64,000 nucleotides of DNA, taken from NCBI GenBank assembly GCA_918026815.1, contig CAKJVC010000187.1, forward strand, positions 1 through 64,000, written 5' to 3'. How positions within the stretch are numbered: position 1 is the first letter of the stretch; each line of letters begins with the position of its first letter. This document shows, piece by piece, positions 46,999 through 57,654 of the stretch. The notes below the pieces were generated by a model. That model was not told the origin of the DNA, did no database searches, and saw only the letters and a list, made by a program, of their open reading frames with translations. The position numbers were made by a program, and so were the translations under genes. Source of the DNA: Chalara sp. BL73 (lineage: Eukaryota > Ascomycota > Leotiomycetes > Helotiales).

Positions 46999-49269
46999 AT
47001 GGCTTTTTTAGACAATACGCGTCGATTTCTGGCTGATGATATCAAACAGGCTCGGATATTGATGGTTGGAGCAGGAGGGATTGGATGCGAGCTTTTGAAA
47101 AACCTCGTCCTTGCTGGCTTCGGCGAGGTCCATCTCGTGGATCTAGACACGATCGATCTCAGCAACTTGAACCGCCAATTTCTCTTCAGGCACGAACACA
47201 TCAAGAAGTCTAAAGCTTTGGTTAGTTCAGAGTTGAAAAGACGTACTATTTTGCCAAACACTGACGTATTCTAGGTGGCTCGGGACGCAGCGCAAAAGTT
47301 CAATCCGAACGTCAAGCTTGTCGCTCACCATGCTAACATAAAAGATGCCCAATTCGACGTTGACTGGTTCAAAGGATTCACGATGGTGCTTAACGCTTTG
47401 GATAATATTGATGCGAGAAGACATGTCAACAAGATGTGCCTAGCTGCCGATATTCCTTTGGTCGAAAGCGGCACCACAGGCTTCAATGGTCAGGTTCAGC
47501 TTATCAAGAAGGGACTTACAGCTTGTTATGACTGCACACCTAAGGAGATACCGAAAAGCTTCCCAGTATGCACTATTCGTAGCACGCCAAGTCAACCTAT
47601 TCATTGCATAGTCTGGGGCAAAAGCTATCTACTGAGGTTTGTTTTCTGCATCTATGCTACATAGAAAATAGGTATTGATATATGGCAGTGAGGTATTTGG
47701 TGCCAGTGAGGATTCTTCTCCAGAGTTAGATCATTCAGAGGACTCAGAAAATGGTAAGTCGGATTACGCACTTGATATCTGGACGTAGACTAATGCGATT
47801 TAGCTGAGGAAATAAACAAATTGAAACAAGAGGCAGAAGCATTAAAAAAGATCAAGGAGTCTATGATCACGGAGTCTTTTCCACAGCTCCTTTTTGATAA
47901 AGTTTACAAAGATGATATTCAACGACTACTTTCGATGGAAGAGATGTGGAAGACGCGAAAGGCACCGCACCCTCTTGACTATGCCAGCGTATTGCAAGAC
48001 CTGGGCGATCTGGAAGCTAGGAAGGAAAAGATCTTGAGAGAGGACCAAAGATTATGGACCCTTCATGAGAACACCATTGTTTTCAAGGACAGGTGAGTTG
48101 GATACGCGAGCCCATGAATGCGAATGGCATTGACCAGTATAGTTTGGAACGATTAAGCCGACGGCTACAAGAATTGAAGTCAGCATCTGATGCTGATGCC
48201 GCGGAGCCCATAATTACATTCGATAAAGACGATGATGATACACTGGACTTTGTCACAGCAAGTGCCAATTTAAGATCGATAGTTTTTGGAATTGAAACCA
48301 AGTCCCGATTTGATATCAAGCAGATGGCTGGAAACATCATTCCTGCTATCGCAACTACCAATGCTATAGTAGCAGGCCTTTGTGTATTGCAAGCTTTCAA
48401 AGTCTTAAGAGGCGATTTCAAGAACGCCAAAGAAGTTTGTCTTGTCATCCAATTCATGAACGCAAAATTGACTGATCCTGATAGGTTTTCTTGTCACCCT
48501 TCGCGTCTCAACGGCTTCTCTCCTCAGACCGATATCGAGAACCAAAGTTAGATTGCCCTGTCTGTAGTCCCGCACAGACCCGAATTTTAGTAGATCTATC
48601 TCGTGCAACTCTCAATGATGTCGTGGAAGTTTTGCTCCGGTCACAGTTTCATTATGGAGATGAGTTCACGATCAATAACGAGGTGGGAACATTATATGAT
48701 GTGGATGAAACAGAAAATTTGGACAAAAACCTTGACGATTTAGGTAAATGACCTTTGTCTATCTGATTCGTATAACATCTGATCGTGTACCACAGGCATC
48801 AAGGGAGGTAGCTTTCTGACTGTCATTGATGAGGATGAGGACCGACCACGAGTAAATCTTGTGCTAAACATCAAAGCTTCGTAAGTAACATGGGCATTGT
48901 GTTCAAGCTCTCGGCTAATGCTATCCTAGAGACACGACGACAGAGGGACCCGCAATTAAGAGCATAGATATTATCCCAACGGATGATACTGATGCTTTAG
49001 ATTTGCTCATCCCTAGGCGAGTAAAACTCGCTCAGCCGGTCCCGGAAATGAACGGTACAACTAATGGTACTACGAATGGCGTTTCTGGCCCTAAGAGAGC
49101 AGCATCAGAGCCGGCTGATGTTGGACCGCCGTTGACAAAGCGCCCAAAGACCCAGGCGCAAGAAACGAATGGCCACGTCGCAGAGATCAATGGTGCAACC
49201 ATGGATAGTAAATCTAGCGAGCCAATTGTGGTTGATGACAACGGTGCGATCCTCATCGATGACGACTGA
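46999..49269 (+). CDS. UBA2: SUMO-activating enzyme E1 subunit Uba2, with a probable frame break
   Basis: Catalytic half of the heterodimeric SUMO E1 with Aos1. Exons are 46999-47220, 47275-47636, 47689-47753, 47804-48092, 48143 to about 48484, about 48487-48743, 48796-48880 and 48930-49269. The adenylation domain reads [39 protein letters not shown]. The catalytic cysteine is Cys173 in [11 protein letters not shown], the same number as in human UBA2. FDVDWFKGF and [14 protein letters not shown] follow, then the second zinc CxxC ([10 protein letters not shown]), the ubiquitin-like domain and a tail with a nuclear signal (LTKRPKTQ). Around 48484 the frame carrying [10 protein letters not shown] ends, and the frame carrying [17 protein letters not shown] starts. 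GTTTTC...CTCAG there would be a 43-bp intron but does not restore phase. Either one base is missing or splicing is unusual. The other introns (49-54 bp) fit. Confidence 0.88.
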
Positions 49270-49359
49270 TTCATCTATGAACCCAGATCTCACATCCTTT
49301 ATTTAATATGCCAAAATATATATCGTCGCAAGACACTTAAGGCAGGAAACTGGGTATAT

Positions 49360-50506
49360 TTAGGTGGCGCTCAGCCCTCCGTCCAGGTTAAGAACACAAT
49401 TATTTGCGTACTTATTTGTCGCTAGAAATAGAGCAGCATCCGCAATCTCCCCGACGTCACCGAAACGTCTAAGAGGTATGCTTTTCAAAGCTTCTGAGCG
49501 TGCCGCGGAGGTCATGCCTGAAGTTGTATATTAGAACAGGAAACATAGATGCCAAGATAGGGAGGCAAGCTGCCACAGCAAACTAAACTTGCAAACTTGT
49601 AGAGTTTTTTTTTTGTTTTTTTTTGGGGGTGGAAAAGTCATACCTGCAGTCATATCTGTTTCGATGTAGCCGGGAACAATGGCATTGACCCTCACATTCG
49701 CTTTTCCAACTTCTGCTGCGAGGGCCCGTGTCAATCCTAAAGAAAGACAGCATGAGATCGAGCCTAATCAGCCTTGATGTGTGGCTTACCGATAACTCCG
49801 GCTTTACTCGCAGCATATCCAACACTCCCCATTCCACCTTTTAGTCCTAGCAACGAAGCTACATTGATGATACATCCTATGCCACCTTAGCCAAATCATA
49901 CAATCTTGCAAGCAAAATCGAAGAAACATACCTCCATCCCCCTTCCGTCCCATCATCGCCCGTCCCATGAACCTACATCCATACATCGTCCCCGTAAGGT
50001 TCGTCTTCACAACCTCCTCCAAAAGCTCCGGGCTCGTCACAAACAAAGGCGAATAATGCGTGATGCCCGCCGCGTTGACCAACACATCGACCTTCGTTCG
50101 TTAGCCTCTTCCTTCTCCGCTTTCCCATTCCACCTCATTCCGCAATGGCGCCCATTTCAGCCATATTAAACCCAGAAATAAGACATACTTCCCTCCTCTT
50201 GTTCCTCTTCCAAAACTCAAGGTCCCCAACATCTCCAACCGCAATCTCGTGCCCTGATGTCCCGCTTTCCAGCCCCCCAAGGACATCATTGAGGCGACCT
50301 TCATGTCTCCCTATCAGAACGCATCTTGCGCCTTCCTTTGCGAACCGCGTTGCGATTGCGGCACCGATGCCACGGGATGCACCTGTTATCAGGGCAGTTT
50401 TGCCGGCCAGGGGCTTTTCAGAAGCAAAAGAGGATGAGAAATTTCTGCTTTGGTGGTATGAGAGATGCGAGACGCGTGGTGTGCGGGTGTAGCATTTCTT
50501 GAACAT
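49360..50506 (-). CDS. OAR1: Mitochondrial-type 3-oxoacyl-ACP reductase, SDR family (five exons)
   Basis: Short-chain dehydrogenase, most like FabG/Oar1 of mitochondrial type II fatty-acid synthesis. Minus-strand exons are 50506-50189, 50091-49932, 49876-49790, 49736-49644 and 49517-49360, giving 271 residues. A basic, Ser/Tyr-rich N-terminus (MFKKCYTRTPRVSHLSYHQS) fits a mitochondrial presequence. Cofactor motif TALITGASRGIGAAIA, then VDVLVNAAGITHYS; the catalytic Ser is in IINVASLLGLKGG, and Tyr and Lys in VGYAASKAGVIG. The C-terminus is NNCVLNLDGGLSAT. The last intron (126 bp) carries a long A/C tract when read on this strand. Its stop lies 90 bases from that of UBA2, so the 3' ends converge closely. 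The precise substrate is inferred from the N-terminus and motif match. Confidence 0.85.
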
Positions 50507-50827
50507 TTTGCGTTGGCTGGGGTTGTGGCATTGGAGATAATGTTCCCATTGTCGTCCTTGAAGTCAGTATGGTCACGTGAGCAAACCGGGGGTATCTCCG
50601 TGACGGAAGTATCTCATAGATAGTGTGATGAACATGTTGAATAGAGGCACTTTGTGGTTTGGTTTCTTCCCTATAGGCACCGCTTATACATAGTCCCTCA
50701 TATAATTCCTGATATATGCATTCGCAAGAAAAATTCCACAAATTACTAAGTCTACAATGTTGTATTATGAATTATCATGCCTGTATAAAGTCAAGCGGTA
50801 TTTGTGCTGGATATAATCCGACACTAT

Positions 50828-52215
50828 CTATGCCAAGGTCTCTGGATCTTTCGTCTTCCAAGTAACACCTACATCATTAACCCAAGCCGACTCCAAGTCA
50901 TCCCTCCTCCGGTCCTGCAAGAGCCGCTCCACACTAGCTCTTTCCTCATGACCATTACTGTCCTCCAAGAGAATATAGTTTCCTTCCCTCTCTGGTTTGC
51001 GGTCGAAGATGTACTGTAGGCGCGTTCCTTCCCAAAGGCGCTGCCATCCATTGCCACCACTCACACCCATAGCATATGCTCTATCCATCCTTCCCAGGCT
51101 CCTGTAAAATATCGAAAACACGGCGGCGGAATATATCAAGCCACCTAAAAGATCGATGCGCCAGTGATGTCTCAGGTACATGGTTGAGAACCATTGCCAT
51201 AGGACGTAGAATCCTAAGATGTACGTACCTCTTCTAGAATATCTTGCGATGAAGAAGAAGCAGCAGCATGAGAATGCTCCATGTAGAGAGGGGAATGCCC
51301 CAAAAACGAGTGGCGATGCTTTGAAAGCATTCTGATATATATGTGTTCCGAGAACTTTGTCAACCCGAACGAGACCTGCTGCTGAACCGGGCATGCTATA
51401 ATTTCCGGGAGGAAGCGGATATCCGTACTGGTCGCCGTACCATGGCGCTGCAGTAGGGAATGAAAGATGTGTCATTATTCCTAAACAGTTTTGTATTCCA
51501 AAAGACCACGCAAAAATTGATGTAACTCCTGGGGAGGCAAACAACCAAAGCCAAAACGCTGCCAGAAATGGAGATATGAAGTGGATAACGCCGTAAGACA
51601 ACCAAGTCTAGCAGGTTAGTAAAGTATTCATCTCATCACATGGCAGGAATATCGCTGTGCTATAACATTCCCGAGCTCAGAAATGTTACGCCTAAAACTT
51701 ACAAATACATCCAAGGCGGCAGACAGGTTATGCGTGCCGGCGTGTAGTATATTTAGGGCCACTGGAGTTAATGCGGCCAGAATCGAGAGCTTCAACCGCC
51801 TGGTGAGCGCATACATCCAACAATATCCACCTGCGCCTAATATACATTGTATGAATATACCCGTAAATGTTATGTCGAATATCGTATGGTCCACGTCTTC
51901 GAGGTACTTCACATGAATGAATGGCCTAATCGAAGAGTCTATTCGCCAGGCTGTCGTGGTTCCTTATCAGTAATTGTAACATATAAAAGTGTCTGCGCAG
52001 CATACCATTTTTGAATGTGGTGATCCAAGCCAAAATAAAAGTCATGTTAATAAGAATGTGTCGAAGCAGTCCAAAAAACGAGTGTCTGCAATACCACTAT
52101 CAGTACCCAGAATTGAAGGCTACCTAGTGGATCTGGGGCAAGCCTACCTATTCAGCAAAGTCTTATAGATATGCAGAAAAAAGCGCCCTAAGGCGCGAGG
52201 AACCTCTTCCCACAT
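50828..52215 (-). CDS. AUR1-like PAP2-superfamily membrane protein (four exons)
   Basis: Related to inositol phosphorylceramide synthase Aur1 and its fungal paralogues; multi-pass membrane protein of the lipid phosphatase/phosphotransferase (PAP2) fold, expected in Golgi or ER. Minus-strand exons are 52215-52148, 52085-52006, 51962-51703 and 51607-50828, giving 395 residues. It starts MWEEVPRALGRFFLHIYKTL and continues FFGLLRHILINMTFILAWIT. Catalytic-type motifs are VFGAFPSLHGAF and TMYLRHHWRIDLLGG, with Aur1-like spacing and the preceding PTAAPWYGDQYG. At the motif where Aur1 usually has SLHSG, this copy has SLHGA. Intron 2 is only 43 bp. The C-terminal 80 residues are polar and cytosolic in type. 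Whether it makes sphingolipid or is a paralogue with another role cannot be told. Confidence 0.82.
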
Positions 52216-53366
52216 GGCTCGAAGGATGGTAAAGAAGGCTCGCAGAGGTTGAAGCTATTCATAATATTAAGTTGGGCATGGGCGTTCACAAAAATCAGAT
52301 CCGCGCTTCCGTCCCTCTCTGAAGGCCAAGACCTTATTACCTCCGGAGAGGTGCAATCTTACACCAAGACTGACCATTCACAGGTTGAGCTGTGCACGAG
52401 GGATTCAGGTTGACATATGTAAAATGCCAGGAGGTAATTCCGGAAGGCCCAGTTAAGTTAATTCGACGCTGTAAGATGATGTGTAGTGCCGGCTTTACCA
52501 GCAAATTGGACTTGCGGCTCCACGAAAATACTGTTTTGCGAGTAAAACCTCAAAGTGGTCGCGTGCGCCACTTATCCCATGCGTAAAAGGAATACGGTAA
52601 GGATAAGATGGCAAGCAATCCTGGCACATATTGCTTTGCTGGCCCGGAAGGAGGGAGGAGTCGAGATCCGAAGGCCGAGCAAAGAAATAAAATAAACCAA
52701 CAAGAAAGAATGGACGTTAGACCGTTTGTAATACCGCACAACACAGCCACAGATGTGTTCCAACCGCTAGCAGGATCTCCCCCTCTTTCTCTCCCCCTTT
52801 ATGTAAATCCAGGCTCCTTTCTGCATGTTGTGGGCATCGATACCACCCAAAAAAAAACGGCGACACAAGTGATTGGAAAAGCGTTTGTCAGCCAGCCAAG
52901 CACACGGAAGACGGGTAGATCGTCATTGCCGATTCCTTGGATTGCAATGTTTCAGCCAACGGGAAGTACGGAGGGCTTGCACAATTCCCAGCATTAAAGC
53001 AGCATAATTGTGAGTATAATTAATAACCAATGCGCTAAACTGAACGAAGAGACTACGCCCACCCAATTTCTTCCAATGGGGATGTCAACAACAAAAACAG
53101 AAAATCAAAACCAAAACACCACGCGGAATTGGAAGAGCAATGATGCTATGACCAGGTGAATAAGTCTTGCTTTGAAATATTCATTACATCGGCATTCTTC
53201 ACTTCAACTACTGCCCTTTCTTTGCCAGCCAATTCTGGTTGAGAGCAAACCTGAACGGTAAGGAACATTTTGGGGCTCCGATAAAGACTTCGCGTCTTTT
53301 TTTCCCAAGCCACGTCTTCCTCCACTCAACGCGAACAACACGCACAGAGCATACTGCATCAACACC
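52216..53366. other. Divergent promoter region; one unsupported ORF
   Basis: Between the AUR1-like gene (minus) and Elongin C (plus). A plus frame of 129 codons at 52608-52997 has Pro/Lys-rich, low-information composition and no family resemblance; it is not annotated. No other feature seen. Confidence 0.4.
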
Positions 53367-54175
53367 ATGGCCTCCGGTGAAGCTCCAGGAGAGTCCAAAT
53401 ATGTGACACTCATATCAAGTGATGGCTTTGAATTTGTCATTCTGCGCGAAGCTGCCTATGTTAGTGGTACCATCAGGAGAATGTTAGATCCCAAGAGTAC
53501 GTCCTAGCTCCCCACGACTCTTGCGTACAGCAACTAACGGGATACACAGGTGGCTTTCTGGAGTCTGCCACTGGTCGTTGTACTTTTACGGAGATCACGT
53601 ATGTCAGAATTTCTCTTCTGATTTCAGCAACACGAACATTAGAGGCTCAATAAGTGATGTAATATTTGATGGGATTCAGAATGGAACCCATTCTTAGAAC
53701 ATGGCGCATCATAAAGTGGCAAGGCTGTCGATGATTATCTCAAAGCATCGCTCACAGACCCTCTTCCTCCTTGCGAGAGAAGCAGAGACGCTGGATGAAG
53801 CATTTACACTTGATCTGAGACTGCACGCCATCATGAATATGGGAATGTCGTCTAAGAGTTTCCTACATTACACCATGGACATTTCTTCCCAAGTGGGACT
53901 GAAACTTTGTATTGCCTCTCCAAAAAAGATGGATGGTTTTCCTTGCCATCCTGCTCAGCAGCTGATTTCTTATTCTGCAAACAGTGGCGTAGTTCTTGAG
54001 AAGGTGGCTGAATACTTCTACTACAACTACAAGAACCGGAATCAAGAGGATGTCACGGACTTCGATATTCCGCCTGAGCTATGTTTGGAGCTGCTGATGG
54101 CTGCGGACTTTCTAGATAGTAAGCCAAGTCGGTAAAATATCCTTCTAATTTGTCTAATTGGATACAATAGCATGA
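53367..54175 (+). CDS. ELC1: Elongin C (four exons)
   Basis: Skp1-fold adaptor of Cullin-based ubiquitin ligases and Elongin complexes. Exons are 53367-53496, 53550-53598, 53985-54118 and 54171-54175, giving 105 residues. It starts MASGEAPGESKYVTLISSDG, then FEFVILREAAYVSGTIRRML and GGFLESATGRCTFTEIT. After a 386-bp intron it continues GVVLEKVAEYFYYNYKNR and DIPPELCLELLMAADFLDT. The last intron (52 bp) was chosen because it leaves a single residue after FLD, as in other Elongin C proteins; without it the protein would end SKPSR. The long intron holds a 94-codon open stretch in frame with exon 3, starting at ATG 53701, discussed in the findings. Confidence 0.9.
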
Positions 54176-55011
54176 TTACGGTTTGTCTGCAAGAACTGAA
54201 CGGCGTTCAAGGAGTAGGCACTCGAAGCATACCTGGTAGGATAGCTCAGATACACGGTGTCATGAAGCAAATGAGTTATGATATTAACGGTCATGTCCCA
54301 TTAAGCCCTTTCCGTTGTTGGTTATTAAGAAAGGGATCCACGTGCTCCTGCACGGCCCCATTTGAGCATATGCGTTCTCCTCCATCTCTCCATGGGGCGA
54401 ATGTCTATAGATGATGGCAGATCATACACATATCCCTTTAAACAGTCCTTCTCTTCCCTCATAAGAGCTTGACTTTATTGCTTGGGAGACATCTATTTAT
54501 GAAAAAGTCTTGATCCATTCGTTTCCTGTAATAATCATGTAGATACTCATTAGAGAAAAGAACACTCTACAGTCAGTCAGCAATCACAATACTTTCTGCT
54601 GAGGGGTAGAATGCCATGTTACCCACCTCTGAAGAGCGCTAGTCAAGGCAATAGCTATACCTTAAATCAAACTATCCCCCAGCCACAAGGCATTTATCAT
54701 ATGTCTTCAGATTTGGTGGTACAGAGCAAGTAGCTTCATCCGTTTCAGTAAAGGAATCCTCATTTTGGAGCATGTCTTTCCTTCACGGTGGCCCTCCACT
54801 CTTGTCGTAGGTCTATGCCGAGGTCGGCCCTTGTGGTCGTAGTACATGGAGGGGTACGGACATGATCAGCCATCTCATCTATCAACATTAGGTTATCAAA
54901 ACCTTCATCATGTATCTATTTTAAGAGGCGCAGACCTCCAGACTACTTGCTTATCTTTTTCACCACTCCCCCCTCGTCAAAATTTAGTCCACACATGCAT
55001 AAGAATCGAAG
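54176..55011. other. Intergenic between two plus-strand genes
   Basis: 3' region of Elongin C and promoter of the second amidase. The final 60 bases before the ATG are C/T-rich then A-rich. No gene seen. Confidence 0.35.
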
Positions 55012-57121
55012 ATGTCTCAACACTACAAAGATATCGCAGCTATTGCGCAGAAGCGCCGCGAAGATGCCCTTCCAAAAGAGTTCTTACTTTCTGCAGAGTC
55101 TCTTCAGAAGCCTCCACGGAACTTAACCACAGTCCCCAAAACTTCGGGTCATTTCACGCATGAGGAGCTGGCGATCATGGAGACTAGTGCTGAAGATATT
55201 CTTCAGAAAATCAGGGAGAGAATATGGACCTCCGTGGAAGTCACGCAGGTCTTCTGTAAAGCTGCGGTTGTTGCTCAGCAACTTGTTCGTCCATCTTTCA
55301 CTTAGGATTTTCATGTTTTAGTGGATTGATGTTTCAAAATTAAATGTTATGACGAGTGCGATACATTCTGAGTGCAAGTGCCTAAGAAGTAAGACTATTT
55401 TTTGGAGGCAAAGAAATGTCATTAAAAAATATACTTATGCCAGAAGCTTGTCTCATTTCTTGCTGTTGTGGGTTCTTGATTCTATGAATTGATTGACCCC
55501 AACGACCAGAAACCAAGTTTATTCATCCATTGCACGCACGTGCTAATAGGCCGATAGACAAACTGCGTGACAGAGATCTTATTCCCGGAAGCGCTCGCCC
55601 GGGCCAAATTCCTCGACGAGCATCTCGAGAAGGTTGGGGATGTTATCGGCCCCCTACATGGTCTCCCGATAAGTCTCAAGGATTGCTTCATCACCCCTCC
55701 ACATCCCTCCAGCATCGGAATGGCTCGCTTTGCAAACGAACCGACCAAGCCTGAAGACCAAACCATCCTTGTAGACGTCTTAGCGCAGCTAGGCGCCGTT
55801 TTTTATGTGAAGACCAACGTGCCAGTCGCCATGATGATGATGGAGACGATCAACAATGTCTGGGGGGAGACAAATGGCGCTTATCATAGCGGCACGACCT
55901 GTGGTGGAAGTAGTGGTGGTGAAGGTGTTCTGCTGGCAATGCGAGGTAGTCCATTGGGCGTGGGAACAGACATTGGAGGAAGTATTCGGATACCAAGCGC
56001 TTTCAATTATTTATATGGGTTAAAACCAACGTATGCTAAACTTACACCGAATCCATTTTGTCATATTAACTAGGAGCAGGTTTGGAAGATTTCCAACCTA
56101 TGGTGGTAAATCTGGAATTCCAGGCCAGGACTTTATCTATGCCATTAATGGGTACGTGCTCTTCTCAAGTTCAATATTAGCAAACCACTCTAATTGTGGT
56201 TCTTCTGTACAGACCAATGTCGAGATCTCTCGAAAGCGTGAAGCTATACTGCAAAGCCGTCTTGTCTCCAGAAATCGCGCCCTGGACCTTAGATCCAAAA
56301 TGCATTCCTCTCCCCTGGCAAGGAAACGTCATCAAACCCCCAGGCCGTAAGTTACGATTCGGCATCATATCAGACAACGATGGAGATATAAGCGTTCACC
56401 CCCCGATTGTTCGCGGGCTCACCATAACTAAGAAAGCACTCGAAGCGGCAGGCCACGAAGTCTTCGAGTGGGCACCCACAGATCATAGAGAGATCATGAG
56501 AGAGCTGAATGGGGCCTTTCATTCACTCGGTGGTTCTGCAATCGTGGGGCTCACGAGACCTCATGAGGAGCCGATATTCCCGAGCATGAAGGGGTATGAA
56601 GAAGCGTTTGATAGAGGTGAGGGAGGAACGCTTGGGCCGACGAGATTGAGAGAGATGATTGTGAAGAGGAATGCTTTGCAGAAGGCATATTTAGATCGCT
56701 GGACAGCTACGAAGACAGATGGGAAGGAGGTTATGGATGGGATCATCCTTGCTGCTTCGCCGTGGACGGCACCTAGACTTGGGCTCTCACAAACAGTATT
56801 TAATGTGAGCTATACTGGTGTGTTTAACTTATTAGGTATGGATCTTATGCTCCCAATTTGTAAAAGCAAACTCGCTGATCTGAAGCAGATTACCCAGTCT
56901 GCACGTTCCCGGTGACGTTCGCCGATAAGAACATTGATCATAAGAGGACTGGGTGGACACCACTCAATGAGAAGGATGCTACCCTACAAGCTGACTACGA
57001 TCCGGAGTTTTATGATGGAACACCTGTTGTGTTGCAATGTGTGGGTCGAAGGATGGAGGATGAGAAAGTACTGGAGATGACAGGTATCATTGCGGATGCT
57101 CTCAAAGCCCATTCTAAGTAG
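55012..57121 (+). CDS. Acetamidase-like amidase (five exons)
   Basis: Amidase-signature enzyme of the fungal acetamidase (AmdS) type, which releases ammonium from small amides. Exons are 55012-55284, 55558-56030, 56074-56151, 56213-56835 and 56889-57121, giving 559 residues. Exon 1 holds HYKDIAAIAQKRREDALP and IWTSVEVTQVFCKAA. The catalytic lysine is Lys132 in LPISLKDCF, the central serines lie in TTCGGSSGGEG (about 209-210), and the nucleophile is Ser233 in TDIGGSIRIPS. GPMSRSLESVKLYCKA and DYPVCTFPVTFADK are also typical. Intron 1 is 273 bp with the unusual donor GTTCGT but a clear CTAATA branch, and the join AQQL-TNCVTEI fits the family. The stop lies about 530 bases from the converging flotillin gene. 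Substrate not known. Confidence 0.9.
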
Positions 57122-57654
57122 TAGGCGTAATGAGAGCCGGGTAATGATGATATGGGATATACATGTAGACATTGATATACCTGAGGCTGCATGCGGAGCA
57201 AGGATGACAGATAGATGACAGTTTAAGCATTAGTATTACGATGTAGACGTTTCTCTTCTATCAAAATATCAAAGTTCACAATCACTCAATATCAGGCTTG
57301 GTCTCAAGTCAGTTCGATTATGTGTGAACAAAATTCCGGTTTGAGGATATTTAGTCGGATATGATGGCTCCGATTCAAGATCATTCCTAACTTTATTTCT
57401 CGCTCGCTTAAGAAAACATATTACGAGCCTTAAATCACTCTTTCGAGCCAGGTGTGAAGTACGATTATATTAGATCTGTTAAACTTACAAAGAAGGGGGT
57501 ATGGCAAGCCAAACTAACTCCTGCTATCCAATGTCAAATAGTACATCCACCCACAACAAAAGAAGCCTGGCGTTAGACGTGAGAAGACTGTTCAACCCAG
57601 TGTGGTATAAGATCCAATCAGAACCCAACTAGACAAAGGAGATAATCTAGACGC
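57122..57654. other. Intergenic between converging genes
   Basis: 3' regions of the amidase and flotillin genes. No feature seen. Confidence 0.35.

Noticed and set aside
48485..48527. 43-bp GTTTTC...CTCAG segment in UBA2 as an intron
   Set aside because: Removing it leaves the wrong phase and leads to a stop after about a dozen codons.
52608..52997. Plus-strand frame of 129 codons upstream of Elongin C
   Set aside because: Low-information Pro/Lys/Gln-rich composition, no motif, and it lies where the promoter is expected.
28985..57121. The two amidase genes as a nitrogen-use cluster
   Set aside because: They are 25 kb apart, belong to different amidase subgroups, and are separated by unrelated housekeeping genes.
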